In this document: positions 53,613-62,489 of the stretch, one piece after another | Layout of the letters: every line of letters starts with the position of its first letter | Numbering within the stretch: the first letter of the stretch is position 1 | Assembly: GCA_030847615.1 (NCBI GenBank) | Contig: JAUMIR010000005.1 | Coordinates: 212,210,645-212,274,644, forward strand | Direction: 5' to 3' | From: Gambelia wislizenii | Taxonomy: Eukaryota > Chordata > Lepidosauria > Squamata > Crotaphytidae | DNA: 64,000 bases | The notes under the pieces: model-generated | Databases searched by the model: none | The model's input: the letters and a program-made list of their open reading frames with translations, nothing else | Told to the model about the DNA's origin: nothing | Translations under genes and position numbers: made by a program

Positions 53613-53664
53613 CTGAACACAGACCATATTAAAAAAGAATAGAGATGTTTAAACTTATATTTAA

Positions 53665-53695
<31 letters not shown>

Positions 53696-54649
53696 TCCAA
53701 GACAATATATTTGATGAGAAATTTTGAGTTAGCCTACTGAATTCCAAAAGAGCTACACATAGGGTTTTTTAATCTCCCCCACCAAGAAATGATAACACAA
53801 TTAACACATTTGACTTAAGATGAAAGGCAGTCCAATCTTAAACATATTTATTCATTAGTAAGTCATGCAGATTTCAATGGGGCTTACTGCTAGTTAGCTG
53901 GGCTTTGGACCACAATCTTAACCAGATTTTTATAATTACATATTGGCCATATCTGAACAATCACCTCTTGACTTAAGCGGATATAAGTATGAATTTTCTG
54001 CTTGCTCATGCAATCACTTTGCTCCTCTGTTTATGGAGATTAAACCAAGAAATCTTAAATTAGCCACAACTGTTTCTTTCATCTGAATGAGGATTACCAG
54101 ATGTGGAATAATTCAGGCTGTTAAACCAACCTCAAACCATGTTATATTATCATGGCTTATTTCAAAGTTAGTTACTATAGCTTCCCAGTTAGGGCAGAAT
54201 GAAAAAATATGATTAATTATAGGAAGTGGACATTCTGTAGTAGAGCTCCAACTATGAAACACTTTCCCCCAGATGGTTCACTTGATGCCCGTTTTTGTCC
54301 TTATGCTGGAGGATGAAACCTTTATTAAAAATATATATATATATCCAGTTCTTTTATTCTTTCAAGGGTTTTTTTTTTACTTTTTTATCTCATTCAGGTT
54401 AAAAGGGCTAATTGCATAATTCATTTTATCTTCCTATTTACTTTAGTCATTATTTTAAAATCTCATTAATGTACACTCCCCTGGAAGCTTTGTTTTGAGA
54501 AAAAACTGAAAAATCCTATTCAACTGAACTCCTTTTCAAACTATAATCATGATTCCAGGAGATGACTCCAGATCAGTATTAAAGTTACATGGGTGCTAAT
54601 AATTCCATTTACAGTCACTCCCTAAAGTGGATTAAAATCTAAAATAATG
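53613..54649. other. EEA1 intron with (AT)n microsatellite
   Basis: An (AT)n tract at about 53668-53694 and a shorter one at about 54329-54343. Traces of MITE-like sequence at 53865-53925. No zinc-finger-encoding EEA1 exon is visible. Confidence 0.6.
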
Positions 54650-54704
54650 AAAAGGACAGATTGCTTACCTGTAACTATAGTTCTTTGAGTGGTCATCTGT
54701 GCCC

Positions 54705-55483
54705 TCACACAATTGGGATCTTTGTGCATGTGTAGAGCCTTTCATAGTTTTTTGGCAGTAAGCCCTCCCTCCCAGGGCACATAAAAAAAAACCAGAAAGC
54801 TACTCCCTCATTTCCAGAGCTCATTGTGAAATAGTGGCAGACCTGCCAGACGAAGGGAGGAGGGCAGGTTTGTGTGAGGGCACAGATGACCACTTGAAGA
54901 ACTACAGTTACAGGTAAGCAACCTGTCCTTCTTCTTTGTGGTCTCTGTACCTCACACAATTGGGAGAGTAGCGAGCTTACCTCTGGAAGCTGGTGCAGTT
55001 CAGCCAAGGATGGCTAAAGTTCTATGCAACCGAAATCAGCATCTGTCCTGGCCTTGCAATCCAAACATGAAAGTAGAAGGTTGGGACCAAGTCATTGCCT
55101 TGCAAACGTCTGGGAGAGATATGCCCCAAAACCATACTTGAGTTGTGGTGACTGCCCTGGTGGTGGAGTGGGACTGGACATGAAGAGACTGAGGCTTCTT
55201 GACGAGCTGGTAGGCTGTATTGATCAGTGTGAGAGTCTCTGGGAGGAGACCACGTCGCCAGGACGGCATCTTCCGTAACATACAAAATGACAAGATTTCC
55301 AGAGGGAGACCATGCGGGTGGTGTAGAACTCCAGGGCCCCATAGACATCCAAGGAATGTAGTGCTCTTTCTTGGTCGGATGTGGGGTTAGGGAAGAACAT
55401 TGGGAGGACGATATCCTGGTTTGTGGGTATATGAATGGCGAGTGGATGGTTTTCGTGCAGCAGTGAGGATTTCTTCTATGCGG
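54705..55483 (-). pseudogene. DIRS element 3 tyrosine recombinase (highly decayed)
   Basis: Frames 55348-55022 and 55293-55036 contain a VQSHSTTRAVTTTQVWFWGI segment, corresponding to the His-x-x-Arg region, and SLPDVCKAMTWSQPSTFMFG, the Trp region; the nucleophile Tyr position is Phe or Gly in this frame. There is a KKPQSLHVQ stretch before it. Frames are broken throughout and the N-terminal part is missing or unreadable. Confidence 0.7.
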
Positions 55484-55484
55484 T

Positions 55485-56378
55485 TTATTTAGGTTGGATC
55501 CACCATGCTATGAGGCGGAGTGTGCTGGGATTCAGGTGTCTGAGGGAGCCCATGGCTTGAGTGAGGAGAGTGGGCAAGTAAGGGAGGCAGAGAAGATCTC
55601 CCCAAGCTATGAGGAGAAGGGTGGAGAACCACAGTTGCCTCAGCCACCATGGAGCCAGGACGAAGTTGGGGTTTTTGTCCTGTATTTTACCCAGGACTAT
55701 CATTATTAGTGGAAGAGACAGAAACAGATAGATGAGGGGGTCCGACCAGTGGAGGAGAAAGGTGTTACCAAGGAAGCCCTGGCCCCTACTGCCACATGAG
55801 CAGAAACAAGTGCACTTCCAATTGTGTATGGAAGCAAACACATCTATGGTGGGATGTCTCCATCTCTTGGTAATTATGTGGAATGTCTCATCCAAGAGGC
55901 TCCATTTGTGGGAATGTCCCATTGTATGGCTGAGGGTGTTTGCTAGGAAGTTGTCTCACCCTGGGACGTGAACTGCCAGGGGAAGGATGGACCTGTGTAT
56001 GCACCAATTCCAGAGGCAGGATGCTACATCTGTGAGGGTAGCAGAGAGTGTTCCCCCTTGCTTGTGGATGTAGTGTAGTGTGATTGTATTGTAGCACATC
56101 AATTTTACTACTGTGTGGTAAACTATGTCTTCGAATGCCTGGAGAGCTTTGTAAGCCACCAGCATTTCCAAGACATTTATGTGAGACAGTGGAGATGTGA
56201 CCATGGTGGTGGGCTGATTGAAATGGCATGTCGATCGAGATGTTGCATGGGTGTAACCACCATTGGAGAAAGAGAAGAACATTCCTTGGGAGTCAAAGCC
56301 ATTTGTGAGGGGAGTCATAGCTGGGGCAAAAGTTCCATAGAAACCATAGCTGAAGTGGACGGATCTGTAGTTTGGCAT
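55485..56378 (-). pseudogene. DIRS element 3 RNase H and downstream domain (decayed)
   Basis: The frame 56378-55956 has INVLEMLVAYKALQAFEDIV (Glu retained) and KLMCYNTITLHYIHKQGGTL, where the catalytic TDNT Asp has become Tyr. The frame 55922-55485 has TIDVFASIHNWKCTCF and NFVLAPWWLRQLWFSTLLLI, matching the C-terminal segment of element 2. Catalytically dead by the Asp loss and a frame change. Confidence 0.8.
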
Positions 56379-56384
56379 ATGGGA

Positions 56385-56779
56385 CTACCATTGTGGTCGC
56401 AGCAAGGTAGCCGAGAAGCTGCATAATGAGGAAATGGTCCATTCTAATAGAAGGTAGCCGATAAGGAATGTGAGAGTTTGTGCCCATGGAGGGGAGGAAA
56501 TGGTCCATTCTAATAGAAGGTAGCAGATAAGGAATGTGAGAGTTTGTGCCCATAGAGGTGATCTAAGGAAGGCACGGGCTGTGGAGCATTCCAGGAGAGT
56601 GCCTATAAAGGACAAGACAGGCACTGGTTGAAGGTGGGATTTGGCTGGGTTGAGATGCAGCCCAAGGTCCACAAGAAGGCAGTGTGCATATCATGTCTCG
56701 ATGGAGAACATGGTTGGATGATGCTGCTAGTAGCCGATCATCAAGTTAGGGAAATATTCTTATGCCTAGTGTACATCTA
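56385..56779 (-). pseudogene. DIRS element 3 reverse transcriptase, C-terminal part
   Basis: The frame 56672-56385 has LGLHLNPAKSHLQPVPVLSF, the region after motif C. Reading further right on the minus strand, about 56760-56700, gives an LDDRLLAASS stretch at motif C: the two Asp are retained but the preceding Tyr is not. A 66-bp direct repeat lies at about 56433-56565. The frame then runs into the mariner insertion at 56780. Confidence 0.72.
56433..56565. repeat. About 66-bp tandem duplication in DIRS element 3
   Basis: GAAATGGTCCATTCTAATAG followed by AAGGTAGC(C/A)GATAAGGAATG occurs twice, at about 56431 and 56497, near-identical. It duplicates a coding segment of the reverse transcriptase, so it arose after the element lost function. 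Confidence 0.85.
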
Positions 56780-58039
56780 TTGAATAATGAGACTGGGTTT
56801 CTACCTTTCAGACAAATCAGGGAGAACTGATAGTGAATATTGAGTGGTGACCTTGAACATATCTGAACCTGCATGACAAACATCAACACTCTCAGCCATT
56901 CAGTTAATTGTCAGTCATTGTTTAAAGCACCTGTGTTGTCTGTTGGACCCTGGGAAAATGCTAAGTTTAAAAGTTGAGCAACATGACATTCTGCAGCAAC
57001 TTGAGGTGGACCCAAACCTTTTTCAAAAAATCATCACTTGTGATGAAACCTAGATCTTCCAGTATGCTCCTGAGACAAAACAACAGTTAATGCACTGGAA
57101 AACACCATCGTCACCAAGAGTAAAAAAAGCACATCAAAGCAAATCCACATTCAAAGCCATGCTTATTGGTGGTTTTGACATCAAGGGTGTAATTTTGGCA
57201 GAATGGGTTCCAGAAAGCAAAACAATGAACCAGCATGATTATAAGGAAGTTTTGACAAAGCTGAGAGAAAGAGTCAGAAAAGAAAAGGGCCAGAACTGTG
57301 GGGAAATGGTTTCATTCATCAAGACAATGTGCCTGCTCACACAACACTTTCTGTAAAGCAGTTTTTGGCTAATAAAAGCATTACTACACTTGAACATCCT
57401 CTATATTTGCCAGATTTGGCACCATAAGACTTTTTTTTTCCCCTAAAGTGAAACTGGTGCTTAAAGGAACACGTTTTGAGTCAACTGATGCAGTATGAAA
57501 AAAACAGCAGATGTGTTGAAACAACTGACAGAAACTGATCTGCTCCACACCTTCAACTAGTGGAAAACAAGACTACATCAGTGTGTGAGTATAAATGGGG
57601 AGTATATTTAACAGTACAAGCATCAGAATTGTAATACATATAAACTATCTGGACTTGGTGTACCATATGCCAATAAAAAACTCCCCAAAAAATGCCCGAC
57701 AGACCTCATGACAACCCTGTAAGGTAGGCTGGTGGGTTTAAATTCCTCCTCCTCCTTCTCAGCATTCCACACTTTTCCCGGAATTGCTGAGAGTGACATG
57801 CTCTGTTGCCCTGCCACCACCACAACCAGTTGACTGTCTGGGTCCCAATCTGGGCCACAGATTGAGTGACAGGAGTGCATTGTGAGGTAGAGAGGGAGTT
57901 TGCATGTGGGTGGTGATTGGTTGAGTGTGGGCTGAGTGTGTTTCCTGGACAGCCAATCAGCACCCTGGGAGAGGCAACATACCCAAGAGAATTATATAGA
58001 GAGATAAAGATGGGTTATTGTACCAGTCTCGTTATTTAA
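56780..58039 (+). mobile_element. Mariner-type DNA transposon (copy 1), nested in DIRS element 3
   Basis: Terminal inverted repeats TTGAATAATGAGACTGG (left) and the inverse of TTAAATAACGAGACTGG (right), each next to TA (56778-56779 and 58040-58041), the mariner target duplication. Total 1260 bp. Inside is a broken mariner transposase. The N-terminal DNA-binding half is deleted compared with copy 2 (jump near 56978). A stretch of about 390 bp at 57640-58010 after the transposase has higher GC and does not match copy 2. Confidence 0.88.
56978..57590 (+). pseudogene. Mariner transposase, C-terminal half (broken)
   Basis: The plus-strand reading gives QLEVDPNLFQKIITCDETxI (first catalytic Asp of the DD34D triad in CDET), then the open frame 57090-57356 with IGGFDIKGVILAEWVPESKT and YKEVLTKLRERVRKEKGQNC. 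After a frameshift come HQDNVPAHT-type residues at about 57320-57345 (second Asp) and a PDLAP-stop-D region at about 57410-57430 (third Asp, next to a stop codon). Frameshifts and stops prevent function. Confidence 0.82.
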
Positions 58040-58049
58040 TAGACAGACC

Positions 58050-58750
58050 TCATATGGAGTTGAGATACTGGAACAGCCATAAACTTAGTAAAGGTCCTTA
58101 GGGGCGTGGAGAGGCCGAATAGCAGCACTTTGTAGTGGTAGAGGTGGGAACCAACAGTGAATATGAGGAACTTCCTGTGGTGTGGACAGATGCGACGTGG
58201 AAGTATGCATCAAGGAATTATGTGCCTCAAAAGTCAATGGAGGCAAACCAGTCCCCTTTTTTGAGAAGGGAAAGTATAGTGAATAGTGTGACCATGAGGA
58301 ATTTTCTTGGCTGGATCTAACAGTTTACTGCCCTGAGATTGATTATTGGATGGAGGGAACCATCTTTTTGGGAATGGTAAAATAATGAGAGAAAAATCCA
58401 AAATGGGAAGCACAAGAAGGTAGGCACTGGATTGAGCCTTTTGCCAGGAGAGCAGAAACCTCATGGTGCAGAACTGGAAAAGGAGGGATAGAACAAAAAA
58501 TGCCTGAAGGCAGAAGATGGGAAAATTTGATGGCGTAGCCAAGTCTGATGACTGTGACGACCCAGGTGTATATGGAAATGGCCTCCCAAGTTTGGGACTG
58601 AGTGGCTAAGTCCAGTGGGGAAGCAGAAGTGAGGCGGAGGCAGCCATCTTGTGGAAGATAATATGGAAAGATGCCATAGTCAAAGGCACTGTTTAGTCGA
58701 TACACGAGATTTAGACTGAACAAGTCAAGCCCAAGGGCTGGACTCTAAGG
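58050..58750 (-). pseudogene. DIRS element 3 reverse transcriptase, N-terminal part
   Basis: The frame 58723-58343 contains LPSGIFCSIPPFPVLHHEVS and ALLAKGSIQCLPSCASHFGF, followed by FSHYFTIPKKMVPSIQ: the entry region of DIRS reverse transcriptases, where a conserved LL.KG.I..VP block precedes a YFxxPKKDG-like motif. The frame is broken at several points before the mariner. Confidence 0.72.
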
Positions 58751-58859
58751 TGTTGGTTGGCGTCTAACATCAAAATGTCATCTTCAGGGGTTTTCGGGAC
58801 CATGGATGAAACCAATGCTGAATGTCAAAGTGGTATCGATTCCAGCGGTGGGGCTGGTC

Positions 58860-59540
58860 AAGGGACCATGTGATGGGTCAACTTAGCCTTTTTCTTCGAT
58901 ACTGACACCAAGGCCTCGATAGCGGATCGCTTTTGTCCCTTCTTGGAATGGGATTTTCTGATGTTAGTGGAAGTAACATTGCCCGTTGTCGTGGAGACCA
59001 ACAGAATTGCATCAGCATGCACTATCATGGGTAGTTGAGGCTGAGGAAGTTGCCATGGAAGGAACCTTGGTGAAGGCCATAAGGACAGGGTGGCCCTTGC
59101 AAATGGAGCAAGAGACCATGTCCAGGGATAGGTTTTTTGGCCACCTCAGCTGCTTGGAGAGATTGTTCCTAGAGATGAGTACAGAGGAGAGAAAGCCTGC
59201 TCTTAGGAGCCTGGGGGGGGGGGGTGAAACCTTTACAAATGAGAGACCTTGTGGCTTTCTCCAAGGCAGAAGAAGCAACAGTCATGAGAATCCATATGGG
59301 GAATCTTTCCCCCACAGGAAGGGCAGGCTTTGAAAAGGGCCTTGGAGGCCATACAAGAGGATAATTCATAGTCAGAAGAACAGTCTGAGGCTGAAGGAAA
59401 ATGAAGAGTTGATGAAGTTAAGCTGCTCAACCGAGACGTTCTGAAGTGAACTGCACAACAAATGAAAAGGAACTGAGGGAGTAGCTTTCTGGCACTATTT
59501 ATAATGGTGGCCTGGGAGGGCAGGCTTACTGCCAAAAAGC
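58860..59540 (-). pseudogene. DIRS element 3 gag-like ORF with zinc motif
   Basis: The frame 59535-59233 has CPSCGGKIPHMDSHDCCFFC and then LGESHKVSHL. Cysteine/histidine spacing C-x2-C-x6-M-D-x-H-x2-C-x2-C-L-G-x2-H is what I recall for DIRS gag-like proteins. Downstream of it is decayed low-complexity sequence with a G-run at 59213-59224. A terminal repeat starts right of about 59480. Confidence 0.72.
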
Positions 59541-59622
59541 TACTCAGCTATGAAACGCTACATACCTGATCTGCGCATGTGCAAGATCCAAACCATGTGA
59601 GGCACAGAGACCACAAAGAAGA

Positions 59623-59902
59623 ATAAATAAGACCAAAAATCAAGATATTACAATAAAAAATAAAAAATATACCAAAAAAAAAAGAGATGAACAATTCAAA
59701 GGATTGGAAAATAAGGTTTTAACTCCCCATGTAAAGAGCCAATGAAATTCCACTACAAATATCTGACCACTACCCAAACCACTACAGAGGTAGCAAGTAA
59801 TCTTAGTACATTAAATTATTTTCTATATTAAAGAAAACAGATATTTGAAACTTAGCAGCATTTATACAACCATTCAGCTCAACCATTTATCAACAGATTA
59901 TC
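59623..59902. other. EEA1 intron, no recognisable feature
   Basis: Short AT-rich stretch between DIRS element 3 and a SINE. Nothing recognised. Confidence 0.45.
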
Positions 59903-60131
59903 ATGCTGCTGTTGTGTGCCTTCAAGTCGTATCTTATGGCACCCCTACAGTGAACCTGTTTTCTTGGCAAGATCTGGTCAGAGGAGATCCATCATTGCCC
60001 TCCTCTGAGGCTGACAGAATGTGACTTGCCCAAGGTCACCTCATGGTTTTCCATGGCCAAGCAGAGATTCAAACCCTGGTCTCCAGAGTCACAGTCCAAC
60101 ACTCAAACCACTATGCCACACTGGCTCTCTG
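59903..60131 (-). mobile_element. MIR-like tRNA-derived SINE
   Basis: Plus strand: TGTGCCTTCAAGTCGTATCT, GACTTGCCCAAGGTCACCTC, then AGATTCAAACCCTGGTCTCC and ACTCAAACCACTATGCCACA. On the minus strand these give box A-like GGCATAGTGGTTTGAGTGTT and box B-like GGGTTTGAATCTC, followed by the CTTGGGCAAGTCAC core known from MIR/CORE-SINE families. Confidence 0.85.
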
Positions 60132-60140
60132 AGTAACATA

Positions 60141-60202
60141 CAGTGAGCCTGACGTATGCACAGATTCCAGATCTGTAAATTTAACCATGGATTCAAAATA
60201 TT

Positions 60203-60234
<32 letters not shown>

Positions 60235-60655
60235 CGGGGACACAGAAATTGGCAGCAGCAACAGTGTTTTTGCTTGTTTATTTGTAAATGAACATGTAGG
60301 AGTACAAGAGATGCGAATCACCATGTCCCTGAAGAAGCAGCTTGTTGCCCTGCGATTGGCAGCAGAGCTCCTGCTTGTTCATTTATGAACAAATGAGTAG
60401 GAGCATCACCGCCACCACCAATTGCCATGTCCCTTGTGGAAGCTGCTTTGAAGGCGGAAAGTGGAAGCAGGCAGGTGGCAGGCTTCCTGGAGGAGCCTGA
60501 AGAAAGCAGACCTAGTGGCATGCTTGGCAGCTAGGGCCTGCCACCACCTCCGCTACTACCCCAAAAGATTTTTAATAGGAATTTGAGCATTCACATTTTT
60601 TTGTACCCATAAGGGGTCCTGGAACCAATCCCCCACGGATACCAAGGGCCCACTG
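60141..60655. mobile_element. Tigger/pogo-type non-autonomous DNA transposon (copy 5, 515 bp)
   Basis: Left terminus CAGTGAGCCTGACGTATGCA and right terminus AAGGGCCCACTG, flanked by TA on both sides. Interior contains an (AT)n tract at about 60209-60234 and a segment with a repeated GAACAAATGAGTAGGAGCA-like unit. Just inside the right end is GGGGTCCTGGAACCAATCCC, shared with the fragment at 24480-24755. Confidence 0.78.
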
Positions 60656-60860
60656 TACATTACTATTTAGTGCTCAGATCAGCATATGAGGTCCATGTAT
60701 TAAATAATGAGACTATGTTTCTACCTTTCAGACAAATCAGGGAGAACTGATTATGAATGCTTGAATGGTGACCTTCAACATGTCTGAACCTGCATGACAA
60801 ACATCAACACTCTCGGCCGTTCAGTTAATTGTCAGTCATCATTTAAAGCAGCTGTGTTAT

Positions 60861-62195
60861 GTGTTGTGTGCCAGAAAAATGCTAAGTTTACAAGTCAAGC
60901 AATGTGTCAATTTGAAATTTTTAGTAAAATTGAACAAAACACCAACAGAATCTTTTCAAATGTTTACTGAGGCCTACAGGGAAGACTGCATGTCTCGTGC
61001 ACGTGTGTTTGAGTGGCACAAAAGATTCAGAGAAGGATATGAGAATGTGGAAGACGATGAACACCCTGGACAACCTTCCACTTCAAGAACCCTTCCATTA
61101 GGGAACCCTGGTGGTGCAGTGGTTAAATGCCAGTACTGCAGCAACAACACTGTAAGTTCAATTCCAGAGGGCTCCAAGGTTCACTCAGCCTTCCAGACTT
61201 TCATAGGTCAATAAAATGAGTACCTGGCTTGTGGAGGCAATTAGCTAACACACATTGGAAAAGGCTTAGAGAGTGCCTAGTGTGCTATAAAGCAGTGCAG
61301 ATGTGTAGATACTATTGCTTAACAATTTGTAAGCTGATCTGAGAGCCTTTGCCACTGAAGAGTGGGGTACAAATACTTTAAAATAAATACTGAATAATAA
61401 ATAATAAAAAGAACAAAAAAAAATTGTGGGGAAACTCAGCCAGATTGTTTGAGGAGACCGCCAACTCAGTGTCCAAACGATAGCTGAAGCCATGAACATT
61501 AACAAAGACACTTTCATGAGAATCTCAACATGAGAAAAGTTTGTGCCAAGATGGTTCCTTGGGTTCGCACACCAGAGAAGAAGAGTACTGCAAGTAAATT
61601 TGCACTGACATTCTGCAGCAACTTGAGGTGGACCCAAACCTTTTTCAAAAAATTATCACTTGTGATGAAACCTCGATCTTCCAGTATGATCCTGAGACAA
61701 AACAATAGTCAATGCACTGGAAAACACCATCATCACAAGAATGAAAAAAACATGTCAAAGCAAGTCCATATTCAAAGCCACGCTCATTGTTTTGTTTTGT
61801 TTTTTGATATCAAGGGCATAATTTTGGCAGAATGGGTTCCACAAGGCAAAACAGTGAACCAGCATTATTATAAGGAAGTTTTGACAAAGCTGAGAGAATC
61901 AGGGGAAAAGGCCAGAGCTGTAGGAAAATGGTTTCATTCTTCAAGACAATGTGCCTGCTCACACAGCACTTTCTGTGAAGCAGTTTTTGGCCGATAAACA
62001 CATTACTACATTTGAATATCCTTCATATTCACCAGATTTGGCACCATGAGACTTTCTTCTTTTCCCTAAAGTGAAATTGATGCTTAAAGGAACACGTTTT
62101 GAGTCAATTGATACAGTAAAGAAGAAAACGGCAGATGTGTTGAAACAGCTGAATGAAACTGATCTGCTCCATGCCTTCGACCAGTGGAAAACACG
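60861..62195 (+). pseudogene. Mariner transposase (copy 2, disrupted)
   Basis: The DNA-binding half includes FLVKLNKTPTESFQMFTEAY and the RVFEWHKRFREGYENVEDDE block typical of mariner transposases. After the SINE come QIV..TLSVQTIAEAMNINKD-like residues, FQKIITCDETSIFQYDPETK (first Asp), then frame 61530-61997 with FDIKGIILAEWVPQGKTVNQ and YYKEVLTKLRES. A frameshift at about 61900 disrupts the second Asp region (SRQCACSH where the family has HQDNVPAH). The third Asp region has a stop (APstopDF at 62040-62053). Frame 62071-62376 then has MLKGTRFESIDTVKKKTADV. Confidence 0.84.
61101..61412 (+). mobile_element. tRNA-derived SINE (copy D), inserted in mariner copy 2
   Basis: Starts GGAACCCTGGTGGTGCAGTG, box B-like TAAGTTCAATTCC, family block ATAAAATGAGTACCTGGCTT and tail GAGTGGGGTACAAATACTTT with AATAATAAATAATAAA. 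It interrupts the mariner transposase between its DNA-binding and catalytic halves, so it is younger than the mariner. Confidence 0.87.
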
Positions 62196-62203
62196 ACTAT
62201 CGT

Positions 62204-62280
62204 ATATACCCGCGTATAAGACAACCTTTGAGCCCTGTAAAATAGACTCCAAAATCAGGGGTCGTCTTATAAGCGGGATA
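62204..62280. repeat. Imperfect hairpin with TATACCCGCGTATAAGAC ends
   Basis: Left arm TATACCCGCGTATAAGACAA and right arm GTCGTCTTATAAGCGGGATA are approximate reverse complements, separated by about 35 nt. It resembles the ends of the tentative element at 28345-29510 and may mark the left end of a larger element that contains the following minisatellite. Confidence 0.6.
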
Positions 62281-62489
62281 CACTTTGCTTTCCCCCCCCC
62301 CTGCCGTCTGAACTCCTGCCTCTTCGCTCCCTTCCCAAATGGAGCTAAGAGGCAGAAGATCGGGCAGGCGGGGTGAGGCAAAGTGCTTACGGTTCATTTA
62401 CCCCCCCTCCTCTGCCTTCTCCCCCTTTGGGGGAGCAACCGAAGACAGGGGAGGGGGGCAAATGTTGCTGGAAAGCCCACCCTCCCTCC

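Larger units (their letters stand above)
54650..59622 (-). mobile_element. DIRS-like retrotransposon, element 3 (about 5 kb with nested mariner)
   Basis: Left end at about 54650 (GACAGATTGCTTACCTGTAA) is inverted at about 54875-54930 (TTACAGGTAAGCAACCTGTC), giving the internal complementary region. The right end at about 59480-59622 is the inverse of the left terminal repeat (AGCTACTC around the TTTTTGGCAGTAAGCC-type stretch, and GAGACCACAAAGAAGAA). Minus-strand coding, right to left: gag with a zinc motif, reverse transcriptase split by a mariner at 56780-58039, RNase H, tyrosine recombinase. Its ends are close to those of element 2. Without the mariner it is about 3.7 kb, so internal deletions are likely. 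Confidence 0.87.
60700..62195 (+). mobile_element. Mariner-type DNA transposon (copy 2), split by a SINE, 3' end lost
   Basis: Left end TA|TTAAATAATGAGACTATG at 60698-60717, the same terminal repeat as copy 1. The N-terminal half of the transposase is retained (60900-61100: TEAYREDCMSRARVFEWHKR and YENVEDDEHPGQPSTSRT), followed by a SINE at 61101-61412, then the C-terminal half (61420-62195). The right terminal repeat is not present; sequence is replaced from about 62200 by a TATACCCGCGTATAAG hairpin. The non-SINE part is about 1.2 kb. Confidence 0.86.
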
